From Tunturiibacter gelidiferens (GTDB lineage Bacteria > Acidobacteriota > Terriglobia > Terriglobales > Acidobacteriaceae), in NCBI RefSeq assembly GCF_014201335.1, contig NZ_JACHEB010000004.1, forward strand, positions 1-64,000: 64,000 nucleotides of DNA, given 5' to 3'. Both the position numbers and the translations under genes were made by a program. Shown piece by piece: positions 9,833-18,108 of this stretch; within the stretch, counting starts at the first letter, position 1, and each line of letters starts with the position of its first letter. Below the pieces are notes generated by a model that saw only the letters and a program-made list of their open reading frames with translations, had not been told where the DNA came from and searched no databases.

Positions 9833-10339
9833 ATGGCAATGAAGAAAAAAATCGACGCGAACCGCCTCAACCTGAAGGACGAGGTCGTTTCGATCAACCG
9901 CGTCACCAAGGTCGTCAAGGGCGGTAAGAATATGTCCTTCGCCGCGCTGGTCGTCATCGGCGATCCGGCGGAAGGCGTAGTTGGCTACGGTTCAGGCAAG
10001 GCCAAAGAAGTTCCCCAGGCAATCCGCAAGGGGATCGAGTCGGCCAAGAAGAATCTGCACAAGGTCAATTTGACCGAGAGCACGATTCCTCACCAGGTTC
10101 TGGGCCACTTTGGCGCCGGCCAGGTGATGCTGAAGCCAGCTCCCGAAGGTACGGGCGTTATTGCTGGCAAGACGGTTCGCGCTGTGATGACCGCCGCTGG
10201 CGTGCAGAACGTGCTGACCAAGAGCCTCGGCTCGGCGAACCCACACAATGTCATCAAGGCTACGTTCGACGCTCTCATCCAGCTTCGCAATAAGGCCGAA
10301 GTCGCCGCCCTGCGCGGCAAGACGGTGGAAGAGCTCTAA
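9833..10339 (+). CDS. rpsE: 30S ribosomal protein S5
   Basis: S5 of 168 residues, with the double-stranded-RNA-binding N-domain ([28 protein letters not shown]) and the C-domain [32 protein letters not shown]5 influences decoding accuracy, and changes in its loop near residues 20-30 give spectinomycin resistance in other species. Confidence 0.98.
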   Translation: MAMKKKIDANRLNLKDEVVSINRVTKVVKGGKNMSFAALVVIGDPAEGVVGYGSGKAKEVPQAIRKGIESAKKNLHKVNLTESTIPHQVLGHFGAGQVMLKPAPEGTGVIAGKTVRAVMTAAGVQNVLTKSLGSANPHNVIKATFDALIQLRNKAEVAALRGKTVEEL

Positions 10340-10377
10340 GCTCAACCCTGTTTCAACAGATCTACAGGAGCTCTCTC

Positions 10378-10572
10378 ATGGCTGACAACAACGCAATCGC
10401 CAAAATCAAGCTGCAGTACTTCCGTTCCAAGATCTGCACCCCGGTTAAGCACAAGCTCGTCATCAAGGGCCTCGGCTTTACCCGTCTGAACCAGATCGTC
10501 GAACGCGAAGACACACCATCCATTCGTGGCATGGTCGCAAAGGTTCCACATCTCGTCCGCGTCGTCGACTAA
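10378..10572 (+). CDS. rpmD: 50S ribosomal protein L30
   Basis: A 64-residue L30 with the IKLQYFRSKICTPVKHKLVIKGLGFTRLNQIVEREDTPSIRGMV pattern. It is a small protein not kept in all phyla. CAGGAG precedes the ATG, 38 nt after rpsE. Confidence 0.95.
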   Translation: MADNNAIAKIKLQYFRSKICTPVKHKLVIKGLGFTRLNQIVEREDTPSIRGMVAKVPHLVRVVD

Positions 10573-10669
10573 TCGCGATTCGGCATAACCTACCAAACCC
10601 GTCAGGGCAAATTCATAAGCGAGTCGGCGAAGGGCAGAAGCTGCTTCGTCGGCGTTAAGCGAGGAAATA

Positions 10670-11131
10670 ATGGCAATTCGTAATCTCTCCAATCTGCGCG
10701 CCCCTAAGAGGGCAAATGAAAACAAGAAGCGTGTCGGCCGCGGTATGGGTTCAGGCATGGGTAAGACATCAACCCGCGGACACAAGGGTCAGGGTTCCCG
10801 CTCGGGTTCCTCGCTGATGCGTGGCTTTGAAGGCGGTCAGATGCCGCTTCACCGCCGTCTGCCGAAGCGCGGCTTTACCAACATCTTCCGCGTTGAGTAT
10901 CAGGTCCTCGGGCTTGATCGCGTTGCCGAGATCGTCGCTGCCGAGAATGTCACCGAGTTCACTCTCGACAAGATCATCGAGCTTGGCTTGCTCCGCAAGA
11001 AGGGCGCATTGATCAAGGTGTTGAATAACGGAGAGATCAAGACCGCTGTGACGGTTCACGCACACAAGTTTTCGAAGACTGCGCAGGAAGCGATCGAAAA
11101 GGCCGGCGGCAAGGCCATCCTCATTGGCTAA
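10670..11131 (+). CDS. rplO: 50S ribosomal protein L15
   Basis: L15 of 153 residues with the basic glycine-rich N-terminal half (RVGRGMGSGMGKTSTRGHKGQGSRSG and FEGGQMPLHRRLPKRGF) and the globular C-terminal domain. It is a late 50S assembly protein. The gene ends about 90 nt before the secY start used here. Confidence 0.97.
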   Translation: MAIRNLSNLRAPKRANENKKRVGRGMGSGMGKTSTRGHKGQGSRSGSSLMRGFEGGQMPLHRRLPKRGFTNIFRVEYQVLGLDRVAEIVAAENVTEFTLDKIIELGLLRKKGALIKVLNNGEIKTAVTVHAHKFSKTAQEAIEKAGGKAILIG

Positions 11132-11221
11132 GTAGCATTTAGAATGATTGGCAGGCGAGGGCAATCGCCCTCGCATTGCCGTTTCACAGATCCCCAGTTT
11201 TACCCGAGGTTCCTGCACCCG

Positions 11222-12631
11222 ATGTTCGAGAAAATCGCAAACATCTTCAAAATTCCTGATCTCCGCAAGCGTGTGCTCTTCACGCTTGGCATGCTGGCCG
11301 TATATCGCCTCGGCTCGCATATTCCTACCCCCGGTATCAACGCCGACATGCTCGCGCAGTTCTTCAATCAGAACTCCGGATCGGCACTCGGCCTCGTCGA
11401 TCTCTTCTCGGGTGGAAACCTCCGGAAGCTGACAGTCTTTGCCCTCGGGATCATGCCGTACATTACGGCTTCGATCATCTTCCAGTTGCTCACCGTCATC
11501 TATGAGCCGCTTGCGAAGTTGCAGAAGGAAGGCGAACTCGGCCGCCGCAAGATTACGCAGTGGACGCGCTATGTGACCGTACTGCTTGGCATCGTGCAGT
11601 CATTTGCGATTGCTCTGACGCTGACCAACACAAGCACGGGCCAGTCGATGGTCACGATCTCCCGCGCAGCGTTCATCCCGCTGTGCGTCATCACTCTGAC
11701 ATCAGGCACTGCCTTCATCATGTGGTTGGGCGAGCAGATTACCGAGCGCGGCATTGGCAACGGTATGAGCTTGCTGATCTTCGCCGGTATCGTCGTGGGC
11801 CTGCCGAAGGGCATCGAGAATCTGTATGAGAAGGTTCGCGACAACGCGTGGGGAGCGCTAACACCGATCGCGGTTGTTCTCCTGGTTGTCGGCATGATCG
11901 CCGTGGTTGCGTTCATCGTCTTTGTGGAGCGTTCCGAGCGTCGCATCCCGGTTCAATACGCCAAGCGAATCGTTGGCCGCAAGATGATGGGTGGCCAATC
12001 CACGCACCTTCCACTCAAAGTGAACTCCGGCGGCGTGATGCCGGTCATCTTCGCCAGCTCGATTCTATCGGCGCCCTTGCTCTTTTCTGGCGCTCACATC
12101 TTCGGTTACTCGCTGCAGGACTCGTCCTTCTTTGGTCCGATCCTGCGGGCTCTGGCACCTGGTGAGCCATGGTACGAGCTGCTGCAGATGGTCGCGATCA
12201 TCTTCTTCGCTTACTTCTACATCTCGATCGTGTTCCGTCCAGACGACATCGCCGATAACATGCGGAAGTACGGCGGCTTTATTCCAGGCATTCGTCCCGG
12301 CAAGCGCACGGCCGACTTTATCAACGATGTGCTGACCCGCATTACCCTGGTTGGCGCACTCTATCTCATCATCATCACGATTATTCCGCAGTTGCTGATC
12401 AGCGGAATACACTTCAACCACATCTGGCTTATCGGCTCGGTCTTCGACCGCCTGCCAACCTGGATGACTAACGGTCTTGGCGTCAACTTCTACTTCGGCG
12501 GAACCAGTCTGCTGATCGTTGTCGGCGTGGCTATGGATACCGTTCAGCAGATCGAATCGCAGCTCATCATGCGTCACTATGACGGCTTCACTCCCAAGAG
12601 TGGCCGCATCCGTGGACGCAAGAGCTGGTAG
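11222..12631 (+). CDS. secY: Protein translocase subunit SecY
   Basis: I start at ATG 11222 (469 residues, MFEKIANIFKIPDLRKRVLFTLG), because SecY proteins begin with this cytoplasmic helix. An in-frame start at 11144 would add 26 residues unlike the family. Ten membrane segments are evident, with the conserved ALGIMPYITASIIFQLL, the cytosolic loop IPVQYAKR and the PGIRPGKRTADF region. SecY forms the channel of the general secretion machinery. Confidence 0.97.
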   Translation: MFEKIANIFKIPDLRKRVLFTLGMLAVYRLGSHIPTPGINADMLAQFFNQNSGSALGLVDLFSGGNLRKLTVFALGIMPYITASIIFQLLTVIYEPLAKLQKEGELGRRKITQWTRYVTVLLGIVQSFAIALTLTNTSTGQSMVTISRAAFIPLCVITLTSGTAFIMWLGEQITERGIGNGMSLLIFAGIVVGLPKGIENLYEKVRDNAWGALTPIAVVLLVVGMIAVVAFIVFVERSERRIPVQYAKRIVGRKMMGGQSTHLPLKVNSGGVMPVIFASSILSAPLLFSGAHIFGYSLQDSSFFGPILRALAPGEPWYELLQMVAIIFFAYFYISIVFRPDDIADNMRKYGGFIPGIRPGKRTADFINDVLTRITLVGALYLIIITIIPQLLISGIHFNHIWLIGSVFDRLPTWMTNGLGVNFYFGGTSLLIVVGVAMDTVQQIESQLIMRHYDGFTPKSGRIRGRKSW

Positions 12632-12643
12632 GAAGTTATCGCA

Positions 12644-13369
12644 TTGACGACAAGCATCGTATCTGAGCCCGAGACGGCCCCGGCGGACAAGAACTTCCTG
12701 CCTGGGCCGGTACTCCTTTTAGGCGCGCCCGGCGTGGGCAAAGGGACCCAGGCTAAGGCTCTGATGGCTGCCTATGGCATCCCTCAAGTCTCGACTGGTG
12801 ACATTCTTCGTGGCAATATCTCCAAGGGGACGGAGCTTGGCAAAGCCGCCAAGGCGCTCGTGGATCAGGGCATACTTGTCTCCGACGACCTCGTGAATCA
12901 GATGGTCGCGGGCCGGCTGAAGCAGCCTGATACGCAGCGCGGTTTTATTCTCGACGGTTTTCCGCGGACTTTGAATCAAGCGACCTGGCTTGATGCGCAG
13001 CTGTCCGCTGATACCAGCACTTTGCCCGTGGTTGCGATCAGCATCGTCGTCGAGTACGAGCAGCTGCTCCATCGCATCACTGGCCGCCGGATTTGCGGAA
13101 CGGACCACATCTACAACATCTACTCGAATCCTCCGAAGGTCGCCGGCATCTGTGATATTGATGGCTCAGCTCTGGTTCAGCGTCCTGATGACTCTGAGGC
13201 TGTCTTCGCAGAGCGTATGAAGACCTTCGAAGCCCAGACGGCTCCTGTGGTGGAGCACTATCGCAAGCAAGGCCGCTTCGAGATCGTGGATGGAGATCGT
13301 GCAGTGGAAGACGTCACGGCTGGAATTAATGCCGCTCTCCATCGCCTTCGCCAAGCGCCAAATCAGTAA
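12644..13369 (+). CDS. adk: Adenylate kinase, TTG start
   Basis: Adenylate kinase converts AMP plus ATP to two ADP. The P-loop GAPGVGKGTQ lies near residue 28, the AMP-binding stretch STGDILR near 50 and DGFPRT near 104. The gene starts at TTG 12644, 8 nt after GGAAG, giving a 241-residue protein with about 20 extra N-terminal residues before the core. The LID domain carries C151-x2-D154 and C170-x2-D173, a set between the zinc-binding four-Cys type and the H-bonded His/Ser/Asp/Thr type. It follows secY by 12 nt, the usual order. Confidence 0.95.
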   Translation: MTTSIVSEPETAPADKNFLPGPVLLLGAPGVGKGTQAKALMAAYGIPQVSTGDILRGNISKGTELGKAAKALVDQGILVSDDLVNQMVAGRLKQPDTQRGFILDGFPRTLNQATWLDAQLSADTSTLPVVAISIVVEYEQLLHRITGRRICGTDHIYNIYSNPPKVAGICDIDGSALVQRPDDSEAVFAERMKTFEAQTAPVVEHYRKQGRFEIVDGDRAVEDVTAGINAALHRLRQAPNQ

Positions 13370-13389
13370 CACTTGAGACGAACTGCACT

Positions 13390-14139
13390 ATGGCTATCAT
13401 GATCAAAACGGCACAGGAGATCGAGAAGATGCGGATCTCCGGTAAAGCTCTTCGCCAGGTCCACAACGCGATTGCGCCCCACGTCGTTCCCGGCGCTTCG
13501 ACGATGGATCTCGAGGAAATTGCCGTCAAGAAGATCGCGGAGTTGGGCGCGATCGCGGCCTTCAAGGGATATCACGGCTTTCCTGCTGCTCTGTGCACTT
13601 CGGTTAATAACGAAGTTGTTCACGGTATGCCGAACGCCAAGCGGATTCTGGCCGAAGGCGATATTCTCTCGATCGACTGCGGAGTCATTATCGACGGATA
13701 CTATTCCGACGCCGCTGTGACCTATCCGATCGGTAGGGTCAGCGCGGAAACGACCAAGCTTCTTGAAGTGACGAAATCCTCTCTAGAGAAGGCGATTGAG
13801 AAGTGTCAGGTAGGCGGACGCTTGGGCGATATCTCCGCGGCCGTTCAGGAACTCTGTGAAGCCGAAGGTTTTGGGGTTGTCCGGGAGTTCGTCGGGCATG
13901 GGATTGGACGTGCCATGCACGAAGATCCTCAGGTTCCGAACTTTGGCGCTGCAGGCAAGGGCCCTCGGCTAAAGGCGGGGATGGTACTGGCGATCGAGCC
14001 GATGATCAACGCCGGTGGACCTGAAGTACGCGTTTTGAAGGATGGATGGACGGCGGTGACCATCGATGGCAGCTATAGTGCCCACTTTGAGCATACGGTG
14101 GCCATCACGAAAGATGGCCCCCAGGTGCTAACCCGCTAG
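13390..14139 (+). CDS. map: Methionine aminopeptidase type I
   Basis: The enzyme removes the N-terminal methionine from new proteins. The five metal ligands fit in order: Asp in IDCGVIIDGYYSDAAVTY, then the second Asp in that stretch, His in GHGIGRAMHE, Glu in AIEPMIN and the late Glu in HFEHTVAI. Length (249) is normal. A start at the second ATG (13399) is also possible, and neither has a strong ribosome binding site. Confidence 0.96.
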   Translation: MAIMIKTAQEIEKMRISGKALRQVHNAIAPHVVPGASTMDLEEIAVKKIAELGAIAAFKGYHGFPAALCTSVNNEVVHGMPNAKRILAEGDILSIDCGVIIDGYYSDAAVTYPIGRVSAETTKLLEVTKSSLEKAIEKCQVGGRLGDISAAVQELCEAEGFGVVREFVGHGIGRAMHEDPQVPNFGAAGKGPRLKAGMVLAIEPMINAGGPEVRVLKDGWTAVTIDGSYSAHFEHTVAITKDGPQVLTR

Positions 14140-14286
14140 GAAAATAGACCCATTCTGGGGTACTATAAGAGATGCGGTGTGCGCAAGTGTATCGCATGGT
14201 AACTCTGGGTTGAGGAAAATGCTCAACTCATACAAGAAGTTGTGGAGATAAAAGGGGTTATCCTCTTCACCTCCAAAGGAGATCGT

Positions 14287-14505
14287 TTGTCGAAGGAAGA
14301 TGCAATTGAAGTGATGGCGGTGGTTGTCGAAACCCTGCCGAATGCGATGTTCAAGGTCGAGCTTGAGAACAAGCACCAGGCCCTTGCACACGTCTCCGGA
14401 CGTATGCGCAAAAACTTCATCCGTATCCTCCCCGGCGACCGCGTCGCGATTGAGCTCAGCCCATACGATCTCAACCGCGGCCGCATTGTCTACCGCTACA
14501 AGTAG
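14287..14505 (+). CDS. infA: Translation initiation factor IF-1, TTG start
   Basis: IF-1 binds the A-site of the 30S subunit during initiation. Starting at TTG 14287 gives 72 residues ([23 protein letters not shown]...), exactly the family length, with AAAGGAGA ending 4 nt before. An ATG at 14242 in the same frame would add 15 residues unlike IF-1. The end GRIVYRYK is standard. The use of TTG for an initiation factor is notable. Confidence 0.93.
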   Translation: MSKEDAIEVMAVVVETLPNAMFKVELENKHQALAHVSGRMRKNFIRILPGDRVAIELSPYDLNRGRIVYRYK

Positions 14506-14514
14506 GCATCGGCT

Positions 14515-14593
14515 ACGGGAGCCCATCCCGTCTCCATCAATGGGTTGCTCAAGCGCATTTGCACTTGGGATAAGTCAGGGCATTTTCGCCCTG
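14515..14593 (+). other. Two small stem-loops in the infA-rpmJ spacer
   Basis: ACGGGA/TCCCGT (14515-14531) and CAGGGC/GCCCTG (14576-14593) each form 6-bp stems with short loops. Neither is followed by a T-run. The spacer is 177 nt and has no gene. Confidence 0.35.
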
Positions 14594-14682
14594 GCATACA
14601 GGTCGCTTGTCGAAAGGAATTAAATCCTTGAGACGCGTCCTCTGTTTGTCGGGTTCATGTTGCATAAAAGAAGGGAATCACA

Positions 14683-14796
14683 ATGAAGGTTCGTGCCTCA
14701 GTAAAGAAGATGTGTGACAAGTGCAAGGTCATTCACCGCCGTGGCGTGGTGCGTGTTATCTGCGAGAACGCGAAGCACAAGCAGCGTCAGGGCTAA
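14683..14796 (+). CDS. rpmJ: 50S ribosomal protein L36, zinc form
   Basis: A 37-residue protein, [20 protein letters not shown]... ending KQRQG. The zinc ligands C11, C14, C27 and H32 are all present, so this is the zinc-binding form. GAAGGGAATCACA precedes the ATG. Its place between infA and rpsM is conserved in many bacteria. Confidence 0.97.
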   Translation: MKVRASVKKMCDKCKVIHRRGVVRVICENAKHKQRQG

Positions 14797-14881
14797 GACC
14801 ATAAAGGTCTTTGCAATACCCAGCAGTACCGGCCCCGTCGGGCTAGTTAGCCGAAATCAAGGCTTGCGTTGAACCCGACGG
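14795..14881 (+). promoter_or_regulatory. Folded leader before rpsM, candidate S4 target
   Basis: Three nested pairings fill the 151-nt spacer. They are AAGACC/GGTCTT (14795-14811, overlapping the rpmJ stop), CCGTCGGG/CCCGACGG (14835-14842 with 14874-14881), and within the latter GGCTA/TAGCC (14841-14852), which overlaps and so could compete with it. In E. coli the leader before rpsM binds S4 and represses the alpha operon. The position matches, but the equivalence is inference. Confidence 0.45.
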
Positions 14882-14947
14882 ACTCGCCGCAAACAGGCAA
14901 TCCCGCTCTCGTGGCGAAGCTACGAAGCTCAACCGAAAAGGAACCCC

Positions 14948-15328
14948 ATGGCACGTATTGCTGGAGTCGATGTCCCTAATAACAAACAGGCGCGCATCGG
15001 TCTCACCTACATCTTCGGAATCGGCGACTCTCGCGCCGCCAAGATTCTCGCGAAGGCGGATGTCGATCCGGTCGCGAAGGTCGGCACGCTCGACGAGGAC
15101 GCGCTGAACCGCATCCGTCAGGTTATCGAAGCCGAGGGCCAGATCGAAGGCGATCTCCGCAAGGACATCTCGCTCAACATCAAGCGCCTCATCGAAATTC
15201 AGTCCTACCGTGGCCTCCGCCATCGCCGCAGCCTTCCTGTCCGTGGCCAGCGCACCCACACAAACGCTCGCACCCGCAAAGGCCCACGTAAGGGAACCGT
15301 TGCCGGTAAGAAGAAAGCGACGAAATAA
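14948..15328 (+). CDS. rpsM: 30S ribosomal protein S13
   Basis: S13 of 126 residues: [25 protein letters not shown] at the start, and the C-terminal tRNA-contacting tail [30 protein letters not shown]. It ends in a lysine-rich stretch. It bridges to the 50S subunit through L5. AAAAGGAACCCC precedes the ATG. Confidence 0.98.
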   Translation: MARIAGVDVPNNKQARIGLTYIFGIGDSRAAKILAKADVDPVAKVGTLDEDALNRIRQVIEAEGQIEGDLRKDISLNIKRLIEIQSYRGLRHRRSLPVRGQRTHTNARTRKGPRKGTVAGKKKATK

Positions 15329-15331
15329 GAC

Positions 15332-15754
15332 ATGGCGAAGACACAGAATACGAAGGGCGCAGCAAAGCCCGGCAAGAATAAGAAGTTCAAGAAGCGCGAA
15401 CGCAAGAATGTTCCATTTGGTCTCGTCTTCATTCAGGCGTCGTTCAACAACACGATCGTTACCATCACTGACCAGATCGGCAACACGCTGAGCTGGAAGT
15501 CGTCCGGTTCGCTTGGCTTCCGTGGTTCTCGTAAGGGGACTCCGTTTGCAGCGCAGCAGGCCGCCGTCGGTGCAGCCAACGCAGCCCGTGACCACGGTGT
15601 CCGTTCGGTCGATGTGCGTGTCTCCGGTCCCGGCTCCGGCCGTGAGTCCGCGATTCGTGCTCTCGCAACCACCGGTATCGAGGTGCGCAGCATCCGCGAC
15701 GTTACGCCCATGCCGCACAACGGTTGCCGTCCGCCGAAGCGCCGCCGCGTTTGA
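15332..15754 (+). CDS. rpsK: 30S ribosomal protein S11
   Basis: S11 of 140 residues with the conserved [19 protein letters not shown] and the C-terminal [19 protein letters not shown]. It has a basic N-terminal extension of about 15 residues. S11 lies on the 30S platform. Only 3 nt separate it from rpsM. Confidence 0.98.
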   Translation: MAKTQNTKGAAKPGKNKKFKKRERKNVPFGLVFIQASFNNTIVTITDQIGNTLSWKSSGSLGFRGSRKGTPFAAQQAAVGAANAARDHGVRSVDVRVSGPGSGRESAIRALATTGIEVRSIRDVTPMPHNGCRPPKRRRV

Positions 15755-15757
15755 TCT

Positions 15758-15955
15758 GTGGCACTTCTGATGAAGTCCGAATGCGCGCGCTGCAATGCAG
15801 ATCTCGATGCAAACGGAATAGCCTTCATCTGTAGTTATGAGTGCAGCTTCTGTGCAACATGCGCTCAGGTTTTGAATGCAATCTGTCCCAACTGCGGCGG
15901 TGAGCTTGTTCTCAGGCCCCGCCGCACGCAAGACGTTACAACAACTGGATCGTGA
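15758..15955 (+). CDS. DUF1272 small zinc-binding protein inside the alpha operon
   Basis: A 65-residue protein with eight cysteines in four pairs: C9-x2-C12, C25-x3-C29, C32-x2-C35 and C43-x2-C46. It ends CPNCGGELVLRPRR, the hallmark of the DUF1272 family, whose function is unknown. Two zinc ions in a RING-like or ribbon arrangement are plausible. It begins at GTG 15758, 3 nt after the rpsK stop, or at ATG 15770. Neither has a clear ribosome binding site, so translation is probably coupled to rpsK. Most bacteria have rpsD directly after rpsK. Confidence 0.85.
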   Translation: MALLMKSECARCNADLDANGIAFICSYECSFCATCAQVLNAICPNCGGELVLRPRRTQDVTTTGS

Positions 15956-16009
15956 AGAAGCGCTGCTCGCGCGTAAAGCGATCGTCACCCGAAGTCAGGA
16001 GTTATAAAA

Positions 16010-16642
16010 ATGGCACGTTACACCGGACCCGTCTGCCGCCTCTGCCGCCGCGACGGCACCAAGCTCTTCCTCAAGGGAACCAAGTGCTTCTCGGAGAAAT
16101 GCCCCGTCGAGAAGCGCAACTTCCCCCCAGGCCAGCACGGCCAGTCCCGCAAAGTGAAGAAGGTTGTCGGCTACGGTCTGCAGCTCCGCGAAAAGCAGAA
16201 GGCAAAGCGCATCTACTTCACGCTCGAGACTCAGTTCCGCGCTTACTACCAGAAGGCTTCGAACAAGACCGGCGTCACCGGCGAACTTTTGCTGCAGCAG
16301 CTTGAGACTCGTCTCGACAACGTCGCCTACCGTCTTGGTTTTGCGATGAGCCGCCGCCAGGCCCGTCAAGTCGTCCGTCACGGTCACCTTCAGGTCAATG
16401 GCCGGAAGGTCAACATCCCGTCCTTCCAGGTGAAGGTTGGCGATGAGATCGCAATCCGCGAGGGTTCGAAGGCTTTGGTTATGCTCGAAGAGGCGAAGAA
16501 TTTTGCCGCCGGTCAGAACCAGGTTCAGTGGCTCGACATCAATCGCGACAATCTCTCCGGCAAGGTCATCGCTCTGCCGAAGCGCGAGGACGTCAACCTG
16601 CCCGTCAATGAGCAGCTGATCGTCGAACTCTACTCGAAATAA
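16010..16642 (+). CDS. rpsD: 30S ribosomal protein S4, zinc form
   Basis: S4 of 210 residues. The N-terminus has four cysteines (C9-x2-C12, C26 and C31), so it is the zinc-containing type. The S4 RNA-binding domain is at 98-160 ([38 protein letters not shown]). S4 nucleates 30S assembly and often autoregulates the alpha operon. Confidence 0.98.
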   Translation: MARYTGPVCRLCRRDGTKLFLKGTKCFSEKCPVEKRNFPPGQHGQSRKVKKVVGYGLQLREKQKAKRIYFTLETQFRAYYQKASNKTGVTGELLLQQLETRLDNVAYRLGFAMSRRQARQVVRHGHLQVNGRKVNIPSFQVKVGDEIAIREGSKALVMLEEAKNFAAGQNQVQWLDINRDNLSGKVIALPKREDVNLPVNEQLIVELYSK

Positions 16643-16659
16643 AGTCACCTTCAGTTTTC

Positions 16660-16711
16660 GTCTTGGACCTTGGTCCAGACTTAAGCGGTTTGTTTCGAAG
16701 ACTTTGAAACA
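16660..16711 (+). promoter_or_regulatory. Stem-loops in the rpsD-rpoA spacer
   Basis: The 189-nt spacer holds a compact hairpin (GTCT-T-GGACC with GGTCC-AGAC, 16660-16680) and a second one (TGTTTC/GAAACA, 16691-16711). Neither is a terminator. The long spacer could hold a secondary promoter for rpoA-rplQ, but I see no convincing -35/-10 pair. Confidence 0.35.
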
Positions 16712-16831
16712 CTTTATCCGGGGTGGGGGTCACACCTCACTCCGGCGTTGTAAAGCACAACCTAACCCGCAACAGCAACACCCCGCCATCTCGCAGAATG
16801 CATCGCGAGTGAGCCGGAAAAGGAGAAACAC

Positions 16832-17935
16832 ATGCTTTGGAGAGGTTTTCAAAAGCCCAAGCGTCTCGCAGTCGACACCGAAACCCTTACCGAAAAATAC
16901 GGTAAGTTCTCCGCTCAGCCCTTTGAGCGTGGCTTCGGTACCACCATTGGCAACGCGCTCCGCCGCACCCTTCTGTCCTCGATCGAAGGCGCTGCCGTCA
17001 CCGCTGTTCGCATCGAAGGTGTCCTGCACGAGTTCCAGTCCATCACCGGCGTCGTCGAAGATGCGACCGACATTATCCTGAACCTCAAGCAGATTCCGTT
17101 CAAGCTTGCTGGTGAAGGCCCCAAGGCTCTCTATCTTCGCGCCGACCAGGCCGGCGTCATCACCTCCGGCATGATCGAAGCTGATGGCGACGTCGAGATA
17201 CTCGACAAGAACGTCTACATCTGCACCGTCTCCGAAGGTGGCAAGATCGACATGGAGATGCGCCTGAAGCGCGGCCGCGGCTACATCTCGGCTGATAAGA
17301 ACTTCGACGGCGACCTCGGCCTTGGCTTCATTCCGGTCGACTCTGTCCACTCGCCCGTTCGCAAGGTTAACTATCTCGTCGAGGCTGCACGTCTCGGTCA
17401 GATCACCGACTACGACAAGCTCACGGTCGAGATCTGGACGAACGGCACCGTTCTTCCTGCGGATGCGCTCGGACTCTCCGCGAAGCTGCTGAAGGATCAC
17501 ATGACCATCTTCATCAACTTTGAAGAGGAGATGGAAGCCGGTCACGACGGCCTGCACGATGGTCCAGCCCTGCGTAACGAGAACCTCAACCGCTCGGTCG
17601 AAGAGCTTGAGCTCTCCGTCCGGAGCTACAACTGCCTGAAGAACGCCAACATTGCCACCATCGGCGAGCTCATTCAGAAGACCGAAGCTGAGATGCTGAA
17701 GACCAAGAACTTCGGCCGCAAGTCCTTGAACGAGATCAAAGAGATCCTCGCGCAGATGGGGCTGTCCCTCGGCATGAAGATCGACGAGAATGGCAACCCG
17801 CAGCCCGGACCCACCTCCGTTCTGCCCGCAGCCACCCTCGCCGCCAGCTTCGGCAACTTTGATGACGATGATGACGAAGACGAAGATGAGGACGAAGACC
17901 TCGACCTCGTCGGCAGTGAGCCAGAGAACTTCTAA
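16832..17935 (+). CDS. rpoA: RNA polymerase subunit alpha with an acidic tail
   Basis: The N-terminal domain ([41 protein letters not shown]) directs dimerisation and polymerase assembly. The C-terminal domain ([43 protein letters not shown]) keeps the arginine equivalent to E. coli R265 for UP-element binding. At 367 residues it is about 35-40 longer than the usual ~330. The extra end contains an unbroken Asp/Glu run at about 345-357. AAAAGGAGAAACAC precedes the ATG. Confidence 0.97.
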   Translation: MLWRGFQKPKRLAVDTETLTEKYGKFSAQPFERGFGTTIGNALRRTLLSSIEGAAVTAVRIEGVLHEFQSITGVVEDATDIILNLKQIPFKLAGEGPKALYLRADQAGVITSGMIEADGDVEILDKNVYICTVSEGGKIDMEMRLKRGRGYISADKNFDGDLGLGFIPVDSVHSPVRKVNYLVEAARLGQITDYDKLTVEIWTNGTVLPADALGLSAKLLKDHMTIFINFEEEMEAGHDGLHDGPALRNENLNRSVEELELSVRSYNCLKNANIATIGELIQKTEAEMLKTKNFGRKSLNEIKEILAQMGLSLGMKIDENGNPQPGPTSVLPAATLAASFGNFDDDDDEDEDEDEDLDLVGSEPENF

Positions 17936-17942
17936 CCAAGCT

Positions 17943-17972
17943 TGCGGCGGTGGAATCAACTCCACCGCCGCA
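17943..17972 (+). promoter_or_regulatory. Perfect 12-bp stem-loop after rpoA
   Basis: TGCGGCGGTGGA (17943-17954) pairs perfectly with 17961-17972 around a 6-nt ATCAAC loop, starting 8 nt after the rpoA stop. No T-run follows (GCCTCTAGATG). It could protect the rpoA 3' end or reduce rplQ expression. Confidence 0.7.
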
Positions 17973-18108
17973 GCCTCTAGATGAAAACGCGAGCGCAAGC
18001 CGCGTACAGCAAAGCCCTCGGGCAGCTTTACCCGCGCAGTGTTTCAACAGAGCGCACATTCTAAGCAGTACCGACTCACGGCCAATGCCGAGTCGAAGGA
18101 GATCATCG

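Noticed and set aside
16730..17998. 422-codon minus-strand reading opposite rpoA
   Set aside because: rpoA is certain on the plus strand, and this is a mirror of it.
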